From assembly GCF_009727155.1 (NCBI RefSeq), contig NZ_WNWM01000002.1, positions 2,170,001 to 2,234,000 of the forward strand: a stretch of DNA of 64,000 nucleotides, read 5' to 3'. The position numbers and the translations under genes are program-made. The stretch's first letter is position 1. Each line of letters opens with the position of its first letter. The stretch comes from Pseudoduganella dura. Lineage in GTDB: Bacteria; Pseudomonadota; Gammaproteobacteria; Burkholderiales; Burkholderiaceae_D. Below the pieces are notes generated by a model. The model was not told the DNA's origin. It saw only the letters and a list, made by a program, of their open reading frames with translations, and ran no database searches. Below are positions 1-9,294 of this stretch, in pieces.

Positions 1-1682
1 TTCCGGAACAACGCGTAAAACAGTCCATCGTGATCCTGTTCGGCCCCGCCCACGGGCAGCAGCTGACCGGGCGCATCGAGTCGCGTGGCGCGATTGCGCA
101 CCGCGAAAGCGGCCGCCTGCGCCTCGGATTCCTGCGGCCACAACGAACATGTCACGAACAGCAATTTACCATTGGGCTGCAGCATCTGCCAAAGATTGTC
201 GAGAATTTGCCCGGAAAGTGTTGCAAGTTGGAGCGTATCGCCCTTGCGGCGCAGCCAGCGGATATCCGGATGGCGCCGCACGATGCCGGAGGCCGTGCAC
301 GGCACATCGGCGAGGATGCGGTCGAACGGCCGGCCATCCCACCAGTCGCGGCCTTGCGCCTCGGCTGCCTGGAGCGTGCCGGACAGCCCGAGCCGCTCCA
401 GGTTCTCGCGCACGCGCGACAGGCGCTGCGCATCCGCATCCAGGGCGGTGACGTCGACGTCGGCCAGTTCGAGGATGTGGCCGGTCTTGCCGCCGGGTGC
501 GGCGCAGGCATCCAGCACACGCATGCCGTCCTGGACATCGAGCAGTTGCGCGGCGAGCTGTGCGGCGGCATCCTGCACTGACACCAGGCCGGCATCGAAG
601 CCGGGGATCAGGTGCACGCCCACCGGCTTGTCCAGCCGGACCGCATGCTCGCCGATGCGGCGCGCGCCAATGCCGGCCTCGGCCAGCATCGCCAGGTAAG
701 CCTCGACCGTGCCCTTGCGGGTGTTCACGCGCAGCGTCAGCGGCGGCGCCTGGTTGCCGGCCGCGAGCACCTGCTCCCATTCCTGCGGATACGCGGTGAT
801 GGCGGCATCGATCCACCATTGCGGGTAATTCCAGCGCGCCTGCGGCTGCTGCATCACGTCCGCCAGCAAGGCATCGCGCTCGCGCAGGAAGCGGCGCAGC
901 AGCGCATTGACCATGCCTTTCGCGCGCGCCGTATCCGGGTGCGCACCGGCGGCCGTCACGGCCTGGTCGACCACGGTAAACGCTTCATAAGGCGCCGGAC
1001 CGTCGTCGCCGGCCTGCATCAGCGGCAGCGCCACGGCCAGCAGCGCCCCGACCAGCGGATCGGGTGCCTTCGGCGCCATCGCGGCCACCAGCGCATCGCT
1101 GCGCCCCAGCTGGCGCATCGCGCGGTAAGCCACATCCTGGATCGCGCCGCGCGCCTGTGGCGTGACGGCGGGATTGGCGAACACGCCGGCCAGCGCCGCG
1201 GGCAGCGCCATGCCGCTGCGCACCTGGACCACGGCGGTGGCCGCGCCCAGCAGCGCGAACGCCAGCGAATCGGCTTTCAACTCGGCCTGGAACTCCGTCT
1301 GCAGCCGTGGCTTCAGGTCGCGGTGGTGGCTGGCACGCGGGCCCGGCGGTGCTTCGGGCCGGGGCCGCGGCTGGTCGGCGGCACGCTGTTCGGCCGCGCG
1401 CTGCTCGGCCCTGCGCTGCGCACCCTTGGCGCGGGTCGCATCCCACGGGCTGGCGCCGGCGCCGAACTGTTCCGCCGGCTCAGGGCGCCGGGCCGGCTTG
1501 GCGGCCGGCTTCGCCGGCTCACGTGCCGCTGGCGCGGCGGCCGGCCTGGCCGGTTCCGCGGTATTGGCGACCGCCGGCCTGGCTGGCGCCGCGGTATTGG
1601 CGGCCGCCGGCTTGCGGGGTGCCGGCTTTTTCACGGCCGGGGCTGGCTTGCTCTTCAACGACAGCGTCGGGCGCTTGTTCAT
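1..1682 (-). CDS. rsmB: 16S rRNA m5C967 methyltransferase RsmB (3' end beyond window)
   Basis: SAM-dependent cytosine-5 methyltransferase acting on 16S rRNA C967 in the small subunit. The frame is open from the start at 1682 to the left edge, giving 560 visible residues and no stop. Residues 1 to about 125 are Ala/Pro/Lys/Arg-rich low complexity, which E. coli RsmB lacks. An NusB-like RNA-binding region follows (about 140-275), then the Rossmann domain. SAM motif DACAAPGGKT is at 391-400, motif IV DVPC has Cys462, and motif VI TCS has Cys512, the expected catalytic cysteine. Divergent from argS. The ATG at 1682 has only a weak AAAG-type RBS, so an internal start after the extension is possible. 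Confidence 0.93.
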   Translation of the reverse strand, partial: MNKRPTLSLKSKPAPAVKKPAPRKPAAANTAAPARPAVANTAEPARPAAAPAAREPAKPAAKPARRPEPAEQFGAGASPWDATRAKGAQRRAEQRAAEQRAADQPRPRPEAPPGPRASHHRDLKPRLQTEFQAELKADSLAFALLGAATAVVQVRSGMALPAALAGVFANPAVTPQARGAIQDVAYRAMRQLGRSDALVAAMAPKAPDPLVGALLAVALPLMQAGDDGPAPYEAFTVVDQAVTAAGAHPDTARAKGMVNALLRRFLRERDALLADVMQQPQARWNYPQWWIDAAITAYPQEWEQVLAAGNQAPPLTLRVNTRKGTVEAYLAMLAEAGIGARRIGEHAVRLDKPVGVHLIPGFDAGLVSVQDAAAQLAAQLLDVQDGMRVLDACAAPGGKTGHILELADVDVTALDADAQRLSRVRENLERLGLSGTLQAAEAQGRDWWDGRPFDRILADVPCTASGIVRRHPDIRWLRRKGDTLQLATLSGQILDNLWQMLQPNGKLLFVTCSLWPQESEAQAAAFAVRNRATRLDAPGQLLPVGGAEQDHDGLFYALFR

Positions 1683-1868
1683 CGTGTTCTTTCGTGGTGC
1701 TCTATCAAGGGCAGGATTGTAGCAGCGCCGCGCCGGGGCCCGGCGCCGGCACGGGGCTCCTCATTCACTTGCAGGAAGCGCAAACCGGTATAATGTCCGA
1801 TCTTTCAGACGCGTTTTGCGCGTTTTTTACACCGATTTACTTCCGTCCAGATCCGTACAAAACCGCCC
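1683..1868. promoter_or_regulatory. rsmB/argS divergent promoter region
   Basis: Intergenic region between divergent genes. Rightward, a perfect TATAAT lies at 1789-1794, about 75 bases before the argS ATG. No good -35 sits 17 bases upstream (TTCACT at 1764-1769 would need a 19-base spacer). Leftward, TACAAT on the minus strand (1721-1716) is a possible -10 for rsmB. A T-rich stretch at 1812-1830 follows the rightward -10. Only the -10 matches are seen; promoter activity is inferred. Confidence 0.45.
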
Positions 1869-3581
1869 ATGCTCGCCCAACAAAAACAACAGATCGCCGC
1901 CCTGTTCCAGGCCGCCCTCGCCCCGCTGCTGGAAGGCACCTCCGTGACCGCCAACGTGGTGCTCGAGCGCCCGCGCGACCCGGCGCACGGCGACATTGCC
2001 TGCAATATCGCCATGCAACTGGCCAAGCAGCTGAAAATGAATCCGCGCGAACTGGCCACCAAGGTCGTCGGCGCGCTGCTGGAAAACCCGGAAGGCAAGG
2101 CGCTGGTCGCCTCGGCCGACATCGCCGGCCCCGGCTTCATCAACCTGCGCGTGACGGATGCCGCCAAACAGGCCGTCGTCAACACCGTGCTGGCCCAGGG
2201 CGCGGCCTACGGCCGCGGCGATACCGGCACCGGCAAGCGCGTGATCATCGAATTCGTGTCGGCCAACCCGACCGGCCCGCTGCATGTGGGCCATGGCCGC
2301 CAGGCGGCACTGGGCGACGCGCTGTCGTCGCTGTTCGAGGCCCAGGGCTTCGGCGTGACGCGCGAGTTCTATTACAACGATGCCGGCGTGCAGATCCAGA
2401 CACTGGCCACCTCCGTGCAGGCGCGTGCCCGCGGCTTCAAGCCGGGCGACGCCGAATGGCCCGAATCGGCCTACAACGGCGACTACATCGCCGACATCGC
2501 GGCCGACTTCCTGCAGAAAAAGACGGTCTCCGCCAGCGACGGCGCGCCCGTCACCGCTTCGGGCGACGTGGCCGACCTGGAATCGATCCGCGCCTTCGCC
2601 GTGACCTACCTGCGCAACGAACAGGATATCGACCTGCAGGCGTTCGGCGTCAAGTTCGACAATTACTACCTGGAATCGTCGCTGTACAAGGACGGTAAGG
2701 TCGAGTCGGCGGTCAATGCGCTGGTGGCGAACGGCCACACGTATGAGGAAGGCGGCGCGCTGTGGCTGCGCACCACCGACTACGGCGACGACAAGGACCG
2801 CGTGATGCGCAAGACCGACGGCACCTTCACGTACTTCGTGCCGGACGTGGCTTACCACATCGTCAAGTTCCAGCGCGGCTTCACGCAGGCCATCAACGTG
2901 CAGGGCTCCGACCACCACGGCACCATCGCGCGCGTGCGCGCCGGCCTGCAGGCGGTGGGCATGGACATCCCGCAGGGCTACCCCGACTACGTGCTGCACA
3001 AGATGGTCACCGTGATGAAGGATGGCGCCGAGGTGAAGATCTCGAAGCGCGCCGGTTCCTACGTGACCGTGCGCGACCTGATCGAATGGTCCGGCGGCGG
3101 CGACATCGGCAAGGGCCGCGATGCCGTGCGGTTCTTCCTCATCTCGCGCAAGGCGGACACGGAATTCGTGTTCGACGTGGACGTGGCGCTGAAGACCAAT
3201 GACGAGAACCCGGTCTATTACGTGCAATACGCGCACGCGCGCATCTGCTCGGCACTGGCGAACTGGGGCGGCGACGAAGCGCAGCTGGCCGGCGTCGACC
3301 TGTCGCTGCTGACCGCGCCGCACGAAGCGAGCCTGCTGGCCAAGCTGGCCGAGTATCCGGAAATGCTGCAGCGCGCCCAGAGCGAGCTGGGCCCGCACCA
3401 GGTCGCGTTCTACCTGCGCGACCTGGCCAGCGAACTGCACAGCTACTATTTCGCGCACAAGTGGCTGCTCGATAACGACGAGGCGTTGAAACTGGCCCGC
3501 CTGGCGCTGGCGGTCGCCACCCGCCAGGTGCTGCGCAACGGCCTCGCGCTGATCGGCGTTTCCGCGCCGGAGCAAATGTAA
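1869..3581 (+). CDS. argS: Arginyl-tRNA synthetase
   Basis: Class I aminoacyl-tRNA synthetase charging tRNA-Arg in the cytoplasm; 570 residues, normal for the family. The N-terminal ArgRS-specific domain covers about 1-110. The HIGH-type signature HVGH is at 139-142 and the KMSK-equivalent KISK at 390-393. The family-typical [13 protein letters not shown] stretch precedes the C-terminal anticodon-binding (DALR) domain. The ATG at 1869 is the first in frame. The gene begins a run of closely spaced plus-strand genes reaching 8094. Confidence 0.97.
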   Translation: MLAQQKQQIAALFQAALAPLLEGTSVTANVVLERPRDPAHGDIACNIAMQLAKQLKMNPRELATKVVGALLENPEGKALVASADIAGPGFINLRVTDAAKQAVVNTVLAQGAAYGRGDTGTGKRVIIEFVSANPTGPLHVGHGRQAALGDALSSLFEAQGFGVTREFYYNDAGVQIQTLATSVQARARGFKPGDAEWPESAYNGDYIADIAADFLQKKTVSASDGAPVTASGDVADLESIRAFAVTYLRNEQDIDLQAFGVKFDNYYLESSLYKDGKVESAVNALVANGHTYEEGGALWLRTTDYGDDKDRVMRKTDGTFTYFVPDVAYHIVKFQRGFTQAINVQGSDHHGTIARVRAGLQAVGMDIPQGYPDYVLHKMVTVMKDGAEVKISKRAGSYVTVRDLIEWSGGGDIGKGRDAVRFFLISRKADTEFVFDVDVALKTNDENPVYYVQYAHARICSALANWGGDEAQLAGVDLSLLTAPHEASLLAKLAEYPEMLQRAQSELGPHQVAFYLRDLASELHSYYFAHKWLLDNDEALKLARLALAVATRQVLRNGLALIGVSAPEQM

Positions 3582-3607
3582 ATCGTTCTGAAAGGACTTC
3601 CCGCATA

Positions 3608-4309
3608 ATGAGTTTCCGCTCTTCCCCCCGGCTGCGCGTACGCCAGCAGGGCAGCACGCTGGTCGGCATCATCATCGGCCTGGTCATCGGCCTGGTCATC
3701 GCGGTGATCGTGGCATTGATGATCACCAAGGGACAGTCCCCGTTCACCGAACGCGCGGCCCGTGCCAAGCCGGCCGAATCGGCCGGCAAGATCGCCGATC
3801 CGAACAAGCCGATGTACGGCAACCGCGAAGCGGCGCGCAGCGCCAACCGCGACTTCGAGCGCGACCAGCAGCGCCAGGCACCCGCTTCTCCCGCCACGCC
3901 GGCACCCGCGCCGGCGCCCGCGCCCGCGGCCGATCCGCTGCAGGCAGTGGTCGATCGCATCCAGAACGGCCAGGAGAAGAAAGCTGCCGCGCCAGCCGCA
4001 CCGGCGCCGCTGAACACCGCCGCACCGCCGGCACAGTCGGCCGCGCCGGCGCCCTCCCCGGCGGGCGAGGAAAAGTGGGTTTATTATCTGCAGGCCGGCG
4101 CCTACCGCGAAACGGCCGATGCCGAAGCGGTGCGCGCCAAGCTCGCGCTGCTTGGCTTCGAAGCCTCGGTCACCGACCGCACCACCGATTCCGGCGTGCT
4201 GCACCGGGTGCGCGTGGGCCCGTTCACGCAGGTCGAAGCGATGAACAAGGTGCGCGGCAAGCTGTCCGAAAACGGTGTCGACGTCGCCGTCGTCCGCAAC
4301 CAGAAATAA
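3608..4309 (+). CDS. SPOR-domain, FtsN/DedD-like inner-membrane protein
   Basis: A 233-residue bitopic protein. It has a short basic N-terminus, one Gly/Ile/Val-rich membrane segment (about 17-40), a long Ala/Pro-rich periplasmic linker (about 90-155), and a C-terminal SPOR domain (about 156-233) starting WVYYLQAGAY. SPOR domains bind denuded peptidoglycan at the septum, so a division role like FtsN is likely. It sits 26 bases after argS and just before dsbA, an order common in betaproteobacteria. Whether it is the essential FtsN cannot be decided from sequence. AAAGGA before the ATG is a good RBS. Confidence 0.85.
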   Translation: MSFRSSPRLRVRQQGSTLVGIIIGLVIGLVIAVIVALMITKGQSPFTERAARAKPAESAGKIADPNKPMYGNREAARSANRDFERDQQRQAPASPATPAPAPAPAPAADPLQAVVDRIQNGQEKKAAAPAAPAPLNTAAPPAQSAAPAPSPAGEEKWVYYLQAGAYRETADAEAVRAKLALLGFEASVTDRTTDSGVLHRVRVGPFTQVEAMNKVRGKLSENGVDVAVVRNQK

Positions 4310-4319
4310 TGGAGAATCG

Positions 4320-5000
4320 ATGCACATGTTGAAGAAGATCCTGTCCGCCACCGTGTTCGCCGCGGTGGCAATCGCCTCCGCCGGCGTGGCCGCCTCGCCC
4401 GCCGCGCCGAAGGAAGGCGCCGAGTACAAGGCGCTGCCGACGCCGCAGCCGACCGACAGCGGCAAGAAGGTGGAAGTGATCGAGTTCTTCGCCTACTGGT
4501 GCCCGCACTGCCACACGTTCGACCCCACGCTGTCGGCCTGGGTGAAGAAGCAGGGCGACAACATCGTCTTCAGGCGCGTGCACGTGCCGTACAACGAGCG
4601 CCTCGCGCCGCAGCAGAAGCTGTATTACACGCTCGAATCGCTCGGCCTGGCCGAACAGCTGCAGCCGAAAGTGCTGGCCGCGGTGCACGGCGGCGGCCAG
4701 AACTTCACCCGTGACGAGGAGGTGTTCGACTGGGTTGCGAAGAACGGCATCGACAGGCAGAAATTCATCGATGCCTACCGCTCGTTCGGCGTGGCCGGCA
4801 AGGTGCGCCGCTCCAGCGCGATGATGGAGAACTACAAGGTCGAGTACTGGCCCCTGATCATCGTCGACGGCCGCTGGCAGGCATCCCCCAGCCTGACGGG
4901 CGAAGCCAACAAGGACCTGAATACCGAAGCAGCGCAGCAGCAGGCCACCACGCAGGTGCTCGACTTCCTGGTTGCCAAGGCGAAGGCCGAGAAGAAGTAA
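4320..5000 (+). CDS. dsbA: Thiol:disulfide interchange protein DsbA
   Basis: Periplasmic disulfide oxidase. The 226-residue precursor has a signal peptide (about 1-26, ending near GVAAS) and a thioredoxin fold with active site CPHC at 61-64 in the context FFAYWCPHCH. A cis-Pro-type segment YWPLIIVDG lies in the C-terminal half. GGAG at 4311-4314 sits five bases before the ATG at 4320 and decides that start over the second ATG at 4326. The stop overlaps the next start by one base (TAATG). Confidence 0.95.
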   Translation: MHMLKKILSATVFAAVAIASAGVAASPAAPKEGAEYKALPTPQPTDSGKKVEVIEFFAYWCPHCHTFDPTLSAWVKKQGDNIVFRRVHVPYNERLAPQQKLYYTLESLGLAEQLQPKVLAAVHGGGQNFTRDEEVFDWVAKNGIDRQKFIDAYRSFGVAGKVRRSSAMMENYKVEYWPLIIVDGRWQASPSLTGEANKDLNTEAAQQQATTQVLDFLVAKAKAEKK

Positions 5001-5818
5001 TGGCCGCTGCCGGGCCGCGCGTCTTCATCACGGGCGCCTCCAGCGGCATCGGCGCCGCCCTCGCCGCGCGCTACGCGGCGGATGGCGCCACCCTTGGCCT
5101 GTTCGCCCGCCGCGAGGCGGTGCTGCAGGAGCTGGTTGCCACCCTGCCCTCTCCCGGAACGGCTTCGCGTATTTCACCCGCCGCCCACCGCACCTATCCC
5201 GGCGACGTATGCGACCACGCGGCACTCGCCGCCGCCGCGCGCGACTTCATCGCGCATGCCGGCGGCATCGACATCGTGATCGCCAGCGCCGGCATCTCGC
5301 ACGGCACGCTGACCGAGGTTCCCGAGGATTTGCCCGTGTTCGAATCGATCATCGCCACCAACGTGACGGCCACGGTGGCCACGTTCGCGCCGTTCATCGA
5401 AACGATGCGCGCGCAGGGCCACGGCACCCTGGTCGGCATTGCCAGCGTGGCCGGCGTGCGCGGACTGCCGGGTGGCGGCGGCTACAGCGCCTCGAAGGCG
5501 GCTGTCGTCACCTATTGCGAATCGCTGCGGCTGGAAATGCGGCGCCACGGCATCCGCGTGGTGACGATCGCGCCCGGCTACATCGATACGCCGATGACGC
5601 AGCAAAACAGGTACCACATGCCATTCCTGATGACGCCGGAACGCTTTGCAGCCAGGGCGGTGCGGGCGATCGGCGGCGGCGTGCGCTACCGCGTGATCCC
5701 GTGGCAGATGGGCGTGGTGGCAAGGCTGCTGCGCTGGCTGCCGGACGCGCTGTATGATCTGGCCTTTGCCCGCGCGCCGCGCAAGGCCCGGAAGAGCATG
5801 TCCCGGAACGCACCATGA
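5000..5818 (+). CDS. SDR-family oxidoreductase
   Basis: Short-chain dehydrogenase/reductase of 272 residues. The cofactor motif TGASSGIG is at 11-18, the ARR at 36-38 suggests NADP(H) preference, and the catalytic Ser149 and YSASK (Tyr162, Lys166) are present. The C-terminus has a hydrophobic, basic stretch (about 240-272). The substrate cannot be inferred. It overlaps dsbA by one base and birA by four (ATGA), so it is translationally coupled to both. Confidence 0.9.
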   Translation: MAAAGPRVFITGASSGIGAALAARYAADGATLGLFARREAVLQELVATLPSPGTASRISPAAHRTYPGDVCDHAALAAAARDFIAHAGGIDIVIASAGISHGTLTEVPEDLPVFESIIATNVTATVATFAPFIETMRAQGHGTLVGIASVAGVRGLPGGGGYSASKAAVVTYCESLRLEMRRHGIRVVTIAPGYIDTPMTQQNRYHMPFLMTPERFAARAVRAIGGGVRYRVIPWQMGVVARLLRWLPDALYDLAFARAPRKARKSMSRNAP

Positions 5819-6612
5819 CCGTATCGACTTCCTTGCCGGACCCAGCGGCTATCCGCGCACGCTGCGCCGCCAGTGCTTCGCACGTGGTCATCGAAGCCGT
5901 GCCTGAAACGGGTTCCACCAACGCCGACCTGCTGGCACGGCTGCCCGCCGGCGAACTGGCTGGCCCCGTGCTGCGGATCGCCGATGTGCAGACCGCAGGG
6001 CGCGGCCGCGCCGGCCGGCCATGGCTCTCGGCGCCCGGCGCCTCGCTGACGTTCTCGCTGGCGTGGCCGTTCAAGGGGCCGCTGCAGCGGCTGGCGGGGC
6101 TGCCGCTGGCGGTCGGCGTGGCGCTGGCCGAAACGGTGGCATCGCTGGGCGTGCCGGTGCAGCTGAAGTGGCCGAACGACCTGATGAAGGATGGCGCCAA
6201 GCTGGCCGGCATCCTCGTGGAAACGGGCACCGCGCCCGATGGCGTGCTGTGGGCCGTGATCGGTTGCGGCATGAACCTGACGATGCCCGACGAGATGGAA
6301 GCGCGGATCGGCCGCGCGGTATCGTCGGCGCCCTGGCTGGCGCGGATGGACCGCGATGAACTGGTCGCACTGCTGCTGTCGCGGCTGGCGGCCGTGCTGG
6401 CCGAATTCGACGACACCGGCTTTGCCCCGTTCCGCGAGCGGTGGAACGCGCTGCAGGCGTGGCGCGGCCAGCCGGTCAACATCCTGGACCATGGCGCCGT
6501 GCGGCAACAGGGCCTGGCGGCCGGCGTGGACGACGCCGGCCGGCTGCTGCTCGACACGCCGGCCGGCACCGTGGCCGTGCTGTCCGGCGACGTATCGCTG
6601 AGGCTCGCATGA
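5815..6612 (+). CDS. birA: Biotin--[acetyl-CoA-carboxylase] ligase (no repressor domain)
   Basis: Attaches biotin to the carboxyl-carrier protein through biotinyl-5'-AMP. The 265 residues hold the catalytic and C-terminal domains only: GRGRAGR at 62-68 is the biotinyl-AMP loop, and KWPNDLM begins at 118. There is no N-terminal helix-turn-helix, so unlike E. coli BirA it should not repress transcription directly. It overlaps the SDR and coaX genes by four bases each. Confidence 0.94.
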   Translation: MTVSTSLPDPAAIRARCAASASHVVIEAVPETGSTNADLLARLPAGELAGPVLRIADVQTAGRGRAGRPWLSAPGASLTFSLAWPFKGPLQRLAGLPLAVGVALAETVASLGVPVQLKWPNDLMKDGAKLAGILVETGTAPDGVLWAVIGCGMNLTMPDEMEARIGRAVSSAPWLARMDRDELVALLLSRLAAVLAEFDDTGFAPFRERWNALQAWRGQPVNILDHGAVRQQGLAAGVDDAGRLLLDTPAGTVAVLSGDVSLRLA

Positions 6613-7403
6613 CGCCGGCTCCCGTCGACACCTGGCTGCTGGTCGACGCCGGCAATACCCGCGTCAAATGGGCGCTGGCAGATGCCGCTGCGCCGCTGGG
6701 CAGCTGGCTTGCCCAGGGAGCGATGGCGCACGGCCTGCTCGATACGCTGATCGCCGAATGGCAGGCGGCCCAGGCCGAGCAAGGACGCGTCCCGGCGCGG
6801 GTGCTTGCGGCGAACGTGGCCGGCGGCGGCGTGCGCGCCGCGATCGAAGGCGCGCTGCGGGTGTGCGCGCCCGGTGCGGCGCTCGAATGGTTCACTTCCC
6901 TGCCGTGGCGCGCCGGCGTGCTCAATGGCTATGCCAACCCCGCGCAGCTCGGCTGCGACCGCTTCGCCGCCGCGATCGGCGCACGGGCCCTGGCACCGGG
7001 GCGCAACATCGTCATCGCCAACTGCGGCACGGCGACCACCGTGGATGCGGTCACGGCCGACGGCAGGTTTATCGGCGGCATGATCCTGCCGGGGCTGCGG
7101 CTGATGTCCGGCGCGCTGGCACGCAACACCGCGCAACTGCCGCAGATCGATGCCGGCACCGTGCTGCCGCCGGTATTCGCGGACAACACGCACGATGCCA
7201 TCCTCTCCGGTTGCCTGGCGGCGCAGGCGGGCGCGATCGGGCGCGCGGTTGCCGCGCATGGCGGCGCAACATGTATCATCTCCGGCGGAGCCGCACCGCT
7301 GATCGCCCCGGTCCTGGCCGTGCCGGCGCGCCACGTGGACAATATCGTGATGCTCGGCCTGCACGCGGCGCTGCTGGCCGGCGGAATGGATGAAACATGT
7401 TGA
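6609..7403 (+). CDS. coaX: Type III pantothenate kinase
   Basis: First step of coenzyme A synthesis, the CoaX (ASKHA-fold) form. The 264 residues carry the phosphate-1 motif DAGNTRVKW at 13-21 and the CGTATTVD and GGMILPGLRL motifs. The ATG at 6609 overlaps the birA stop (ATGA), and birA-coaX adjacency is typical in betaproteobacteria. The 3' end overlaps possible starts of the next gene. Confidence 0.94.
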   Translation: MTPAPVDTWLLVDAGNTRVKWALADAAAPLGSWLAQGAMAHGLLDTLIAEWQAAQAEQGRVPARVLAANVAGGGVRAAIEGALRVCAPGAALEWFTSLPWRAGVLNGYANPAQLGCDRFAAAIGARALAPGRNIVIANCGTATTVDAVTADGRFIGGMILPGLRLMSGALARNTAQLPQIDAGTVLPPVFADNTHDAILSGCLAAQAGAIGRAVAAHGGATCIISGGAAPLIAPVLAVPARHVDNIVMLGLHAALLAGGMDETC

Positions 7404-7410
7404 AGGGATC

Positions 7411-8094
7411 ATGCTGAAATTCGTTTTCCTTGCGCTGCTGGCCGCGAATGCGGCGCTGTTCGCCGTCGGCCAGGGCTACGTCGGCAACCTGGCCGACGGC
7501 GAGCGGGAGCCCGCGCGCCTCGAGAAGCAGCTCAACGCGAAAGCCTTGAAAGTGATCCCGGCCGCGCAGGCCAATGCCGCCGCCGCGGCCGCCGCACCGC
7601 CGGGGCCGCCGCCGAAGGATGAAACGGTGGCCGTTGCCTGCATCGAAGTCGGCAATTTCGTGCTCGCCGATGCGCGCCGCTTCGAAGCCGAACTGGCGCC
7701 GCTCGAACTGGGCGACCGCCAGTCGCGCCGCAACCTGCCGGGCCAGGAAGTGTCCAGCTACGTGGTCAACATTCCCCCATCCCCGAACCGGGAAGTTGCC
7801 AACCGCAAGGCCGCCGAGCTGAAGGCGAAAGGCATCACCAATTTCTACATCGTGCCCGACAACCAGCCGTTGCAGCTGGCCATCTCGCTGGGCGTGTTCC
7901 GGCAGGAAGCCGCCGCGCAGACGCAGCTCGCGGCACTCGTCAAGCAAGGCGTCACCGGCGCCCGCATCACGCCGCGCTACGCCCCGTCGAAACAGCTGGC
8001 CTTCCAGTTCCGCGACATCGGCACGACCACGCGCGCCCGGCTGGAAAAGATCGTCGGCGGTTTCAAGGAACAGCAGATCCGCAAGTGCCAATGA
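7411..8094 (+). CDS. SPOR-like membrane-anchored protein
   Basis: About 227 residues. The N-terminal hydrophobic segment (MLKFVFLALLAANAALFAVG) is an uncleaved anchor or signal, followed by an Ala/Pro spacer. The C-terminal region contains SPOR-like repeats (SYVVNIPP; LAISLGVFRQEAAA), so it is probably periplasmic and peptidoglycan-associated. The frame also allows ATG at 7390, inside coaX; 7411 is chosen because the hydrophobic segment then starts at residue 1 and GAAGGG precedes it, though the spacing is short. It is the last gene of the argS-side run. Confidence 0.75.
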   Translation: MLKFVFLALLAANAALFAVGQGYVGNLADGEREPARLEKQLNAKALKVIPAAQANAAAAAAAPPGPPPKDETVAVACIEVGNFVLADARRFEAELAPLELGDRQSRRNLPGQEVSSYVVNIPPSPNREVANRKAAELKAKGITNFYIVPDNQPLQLAISLGVFRQEAAAQTQLAALVKQGVTGARITPRYAPSKQLAFQFRDIGTTTRARLEKIVGGFKEQQIRKCQ

Positions 8095-8127
8095 AACTTT
8101 CCTAAACCGGGGGCGAAGCAGGGGTTT

Positions 8128-8145
8128 CGCGGAGCGTGCTCCGCG
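8128..8145. repeat. Inverted repeat after the coaX-side run
   Basis: CGCGGAGC and its complement GCTCCGCG are separated by two bases, 34 bases after the stop at 8094. No T run follows, so it is not a classical intrinsic terminator. It may help end transcription between convergent genes together with the dyad at 8185-8227. Confidence 0.5.
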
Positions 8146-8184
8146 CCTGCGAAGCGGGTGATGGCCTACCAGCCACTCCCCGCC

Positions 8185-8232
8185 CAGACCCCAGTTTCAG
8201 GAAATTATTTCCTTGGATTGGGGTCTGACCCC
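8185..8232. repeat. REP-like dyad with GGGGTCTGACCCC core
   Basis: Two nested inverted repeats. The outer arms CAGACCCCA (8185-8193) and TGGGGTCTG (8219-8227) match exactly; the inner arms AGGAAAT (8199-8205) and ATTTCCT (8207-8213) have a one-base loop. The right end forms GGGGTC-T-GACCCC at 8220-8232. It lies between convergent genes. Its architecture (GTCTGAC core outside, A/T-rich stem inside) matches the dyad at 38257-38295, so the two look like one dispersed family. Confidence 0.6.
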
Positions 8233-8244
8233 GGTTCCTGGCAA

Positions 8245-9294
8245 CTAATTGACTTCGCGCTGCACGATCAGCGGGCGCAGCCGCAGGCCGCTGGGGAGCC
8301 GCGCGGCGGCGGCGGCGGCTTCCTCGCGGGAGACGAACGGGCCGCCATATAGCCGGTACACCGAACCGGCCTGCACCACGGCGAAGTCGCTGCCGCGGGT
8401 GGCGCCGGCGAGGCGCTCGCGCATGGCGGCGGCGCTGGCTTCCCTGGCGTAGGCGCCCAGCTGGAGGTAGAAGCCGCCCGATGCCGGCGCCGAGGTATCG
8501 GACGCCGTGCCGCGCGACAGGATGAAGCTCTCCAGCTCGTCCGGTCCGGCGCCCGCCAGCAGTGGCGCGCCGGGCTGCAGCGCGCTGACCGGCACGCCCT
8601 CGACCGCCGCGATGACGATGCCCGCCTTGCGCGCCGCGACGATCTTGTCGATTTCATCGGGCATGATGCGCGTGACTTCGAGCTCGCTGCTGCCGTTGAG
8701 CAGCAGCCCCAGCTTCAGCGCCGCCGTGTACGAAACATCGATCACGCGCGACGACTTGAACGGCCCGCGGTCGTTGACCCGCACCACCACGGTCTTGCCG
8801 GTCGTGAGATTCCTGACCCGCGCATACGAAGGTATCGGCAGGGTCGGGTGCGCCGCCGACATCTTGTACATGTCGTACAGCTCGCCGGACGACGTGCGCT
8901 GCCCGTGGAATTTCTTGCCGTACCAGGTGCCCATGCCGCGCACCGTGTAGGGCTTGTCGTTCGCGATCGGCTCGTAGGTGGTGCCGAACACCGTGTAGGG
9001 GCGGTTCGAGCGCGGCAGCAGCGGATCGTTGCGCACTTCGGCATCGGGCGTTTGCAGCAGGTTCGGCGGCGGGTCGTCGCCCGGCCCGTCGTCCTTGTAA
9101 TAGCCGCCCCGCCCCGAACCGGCCGGCGGCAGGTCGGGCACGCCCGGTTCGCGGTGCTTCGGCTTGACCTTCGGCGCCCCCGGCAGATGGCCGACGATTT
9201 CCGGCCCGCCGCAGCCGGCCAGCGCCAGCATGGCGGCCAGCAGCGTGCAAGCCGCCGCGCGTTGGATCGAACGTTGCACGATATGCGCCGCCAT
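8245..9294 (-). CDS. rlpA: Septal ring lytic transglycosylase RlpA
   Basis: Outer-membrane lipoprotein that cleaves naked glycan strands; 349 residues. The signal ends in lipobox LAGC. A double-psi beta-barrel domain (about 115-210) carries RTSSGELYD and the catalytic-region VNDRGPF. A C-terminal SPOR domain (about 272-349, FYLQLGAYA) follows. It is the last gene of the mre operon, and its ATG shares one base with the rodA stop (TGATG). It is the third SPOR protein in the window. Confidence 0.94.
   Translation of the reverse strand: MAAHIVQRSIQRAAACTLLAAMLALAGCGGPEIVGHLPGAPKVKPKHREPGVPDLPPAGSGRGGYYKDDGPGDDPPPNLLQTPDAEVRNDPLLPRSNRPYTVFGTTYEPIANDKPYTVRGMGTWYGKKFHGQRTSSGELYDMYKMSAAHPTLPIPSYARVRNLTTGKTVVVRVNDRGPFKSSRVIDVSYTAALKLGLLLNGSSELEVTRIMPDEIDKIVAARKAGIVIAAVEGVPVSALQPGAPLLAGAGPDELESFILSRGTASDTSAPASGGFYLQLGAYAREASAAAMRERLAGATRGSDFAVVQAGSVYRLYGGPFVSREEAAAAAARLPSGLRLRPLIVQREVN

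Noticed and set aside
1827..3575. 582-residue frame opposite argS
   Set aside because: A shadow of GC-rich codon use; His/Val/Gly-rich with no domain, while argS on the other strand has all its motifs.
5508..7412. 634-residue frame opposite the SDR, birA and coaX genes
   Set aside because: Spans three well-supported genes in antisense, and its composition is Arg/Ala/Ser-rich.
8158..8352. Small frame beginning in the REP-like region after 8094
   Set aside because: It runs through the inverted repeats into antisense rlpA, with no RBS.
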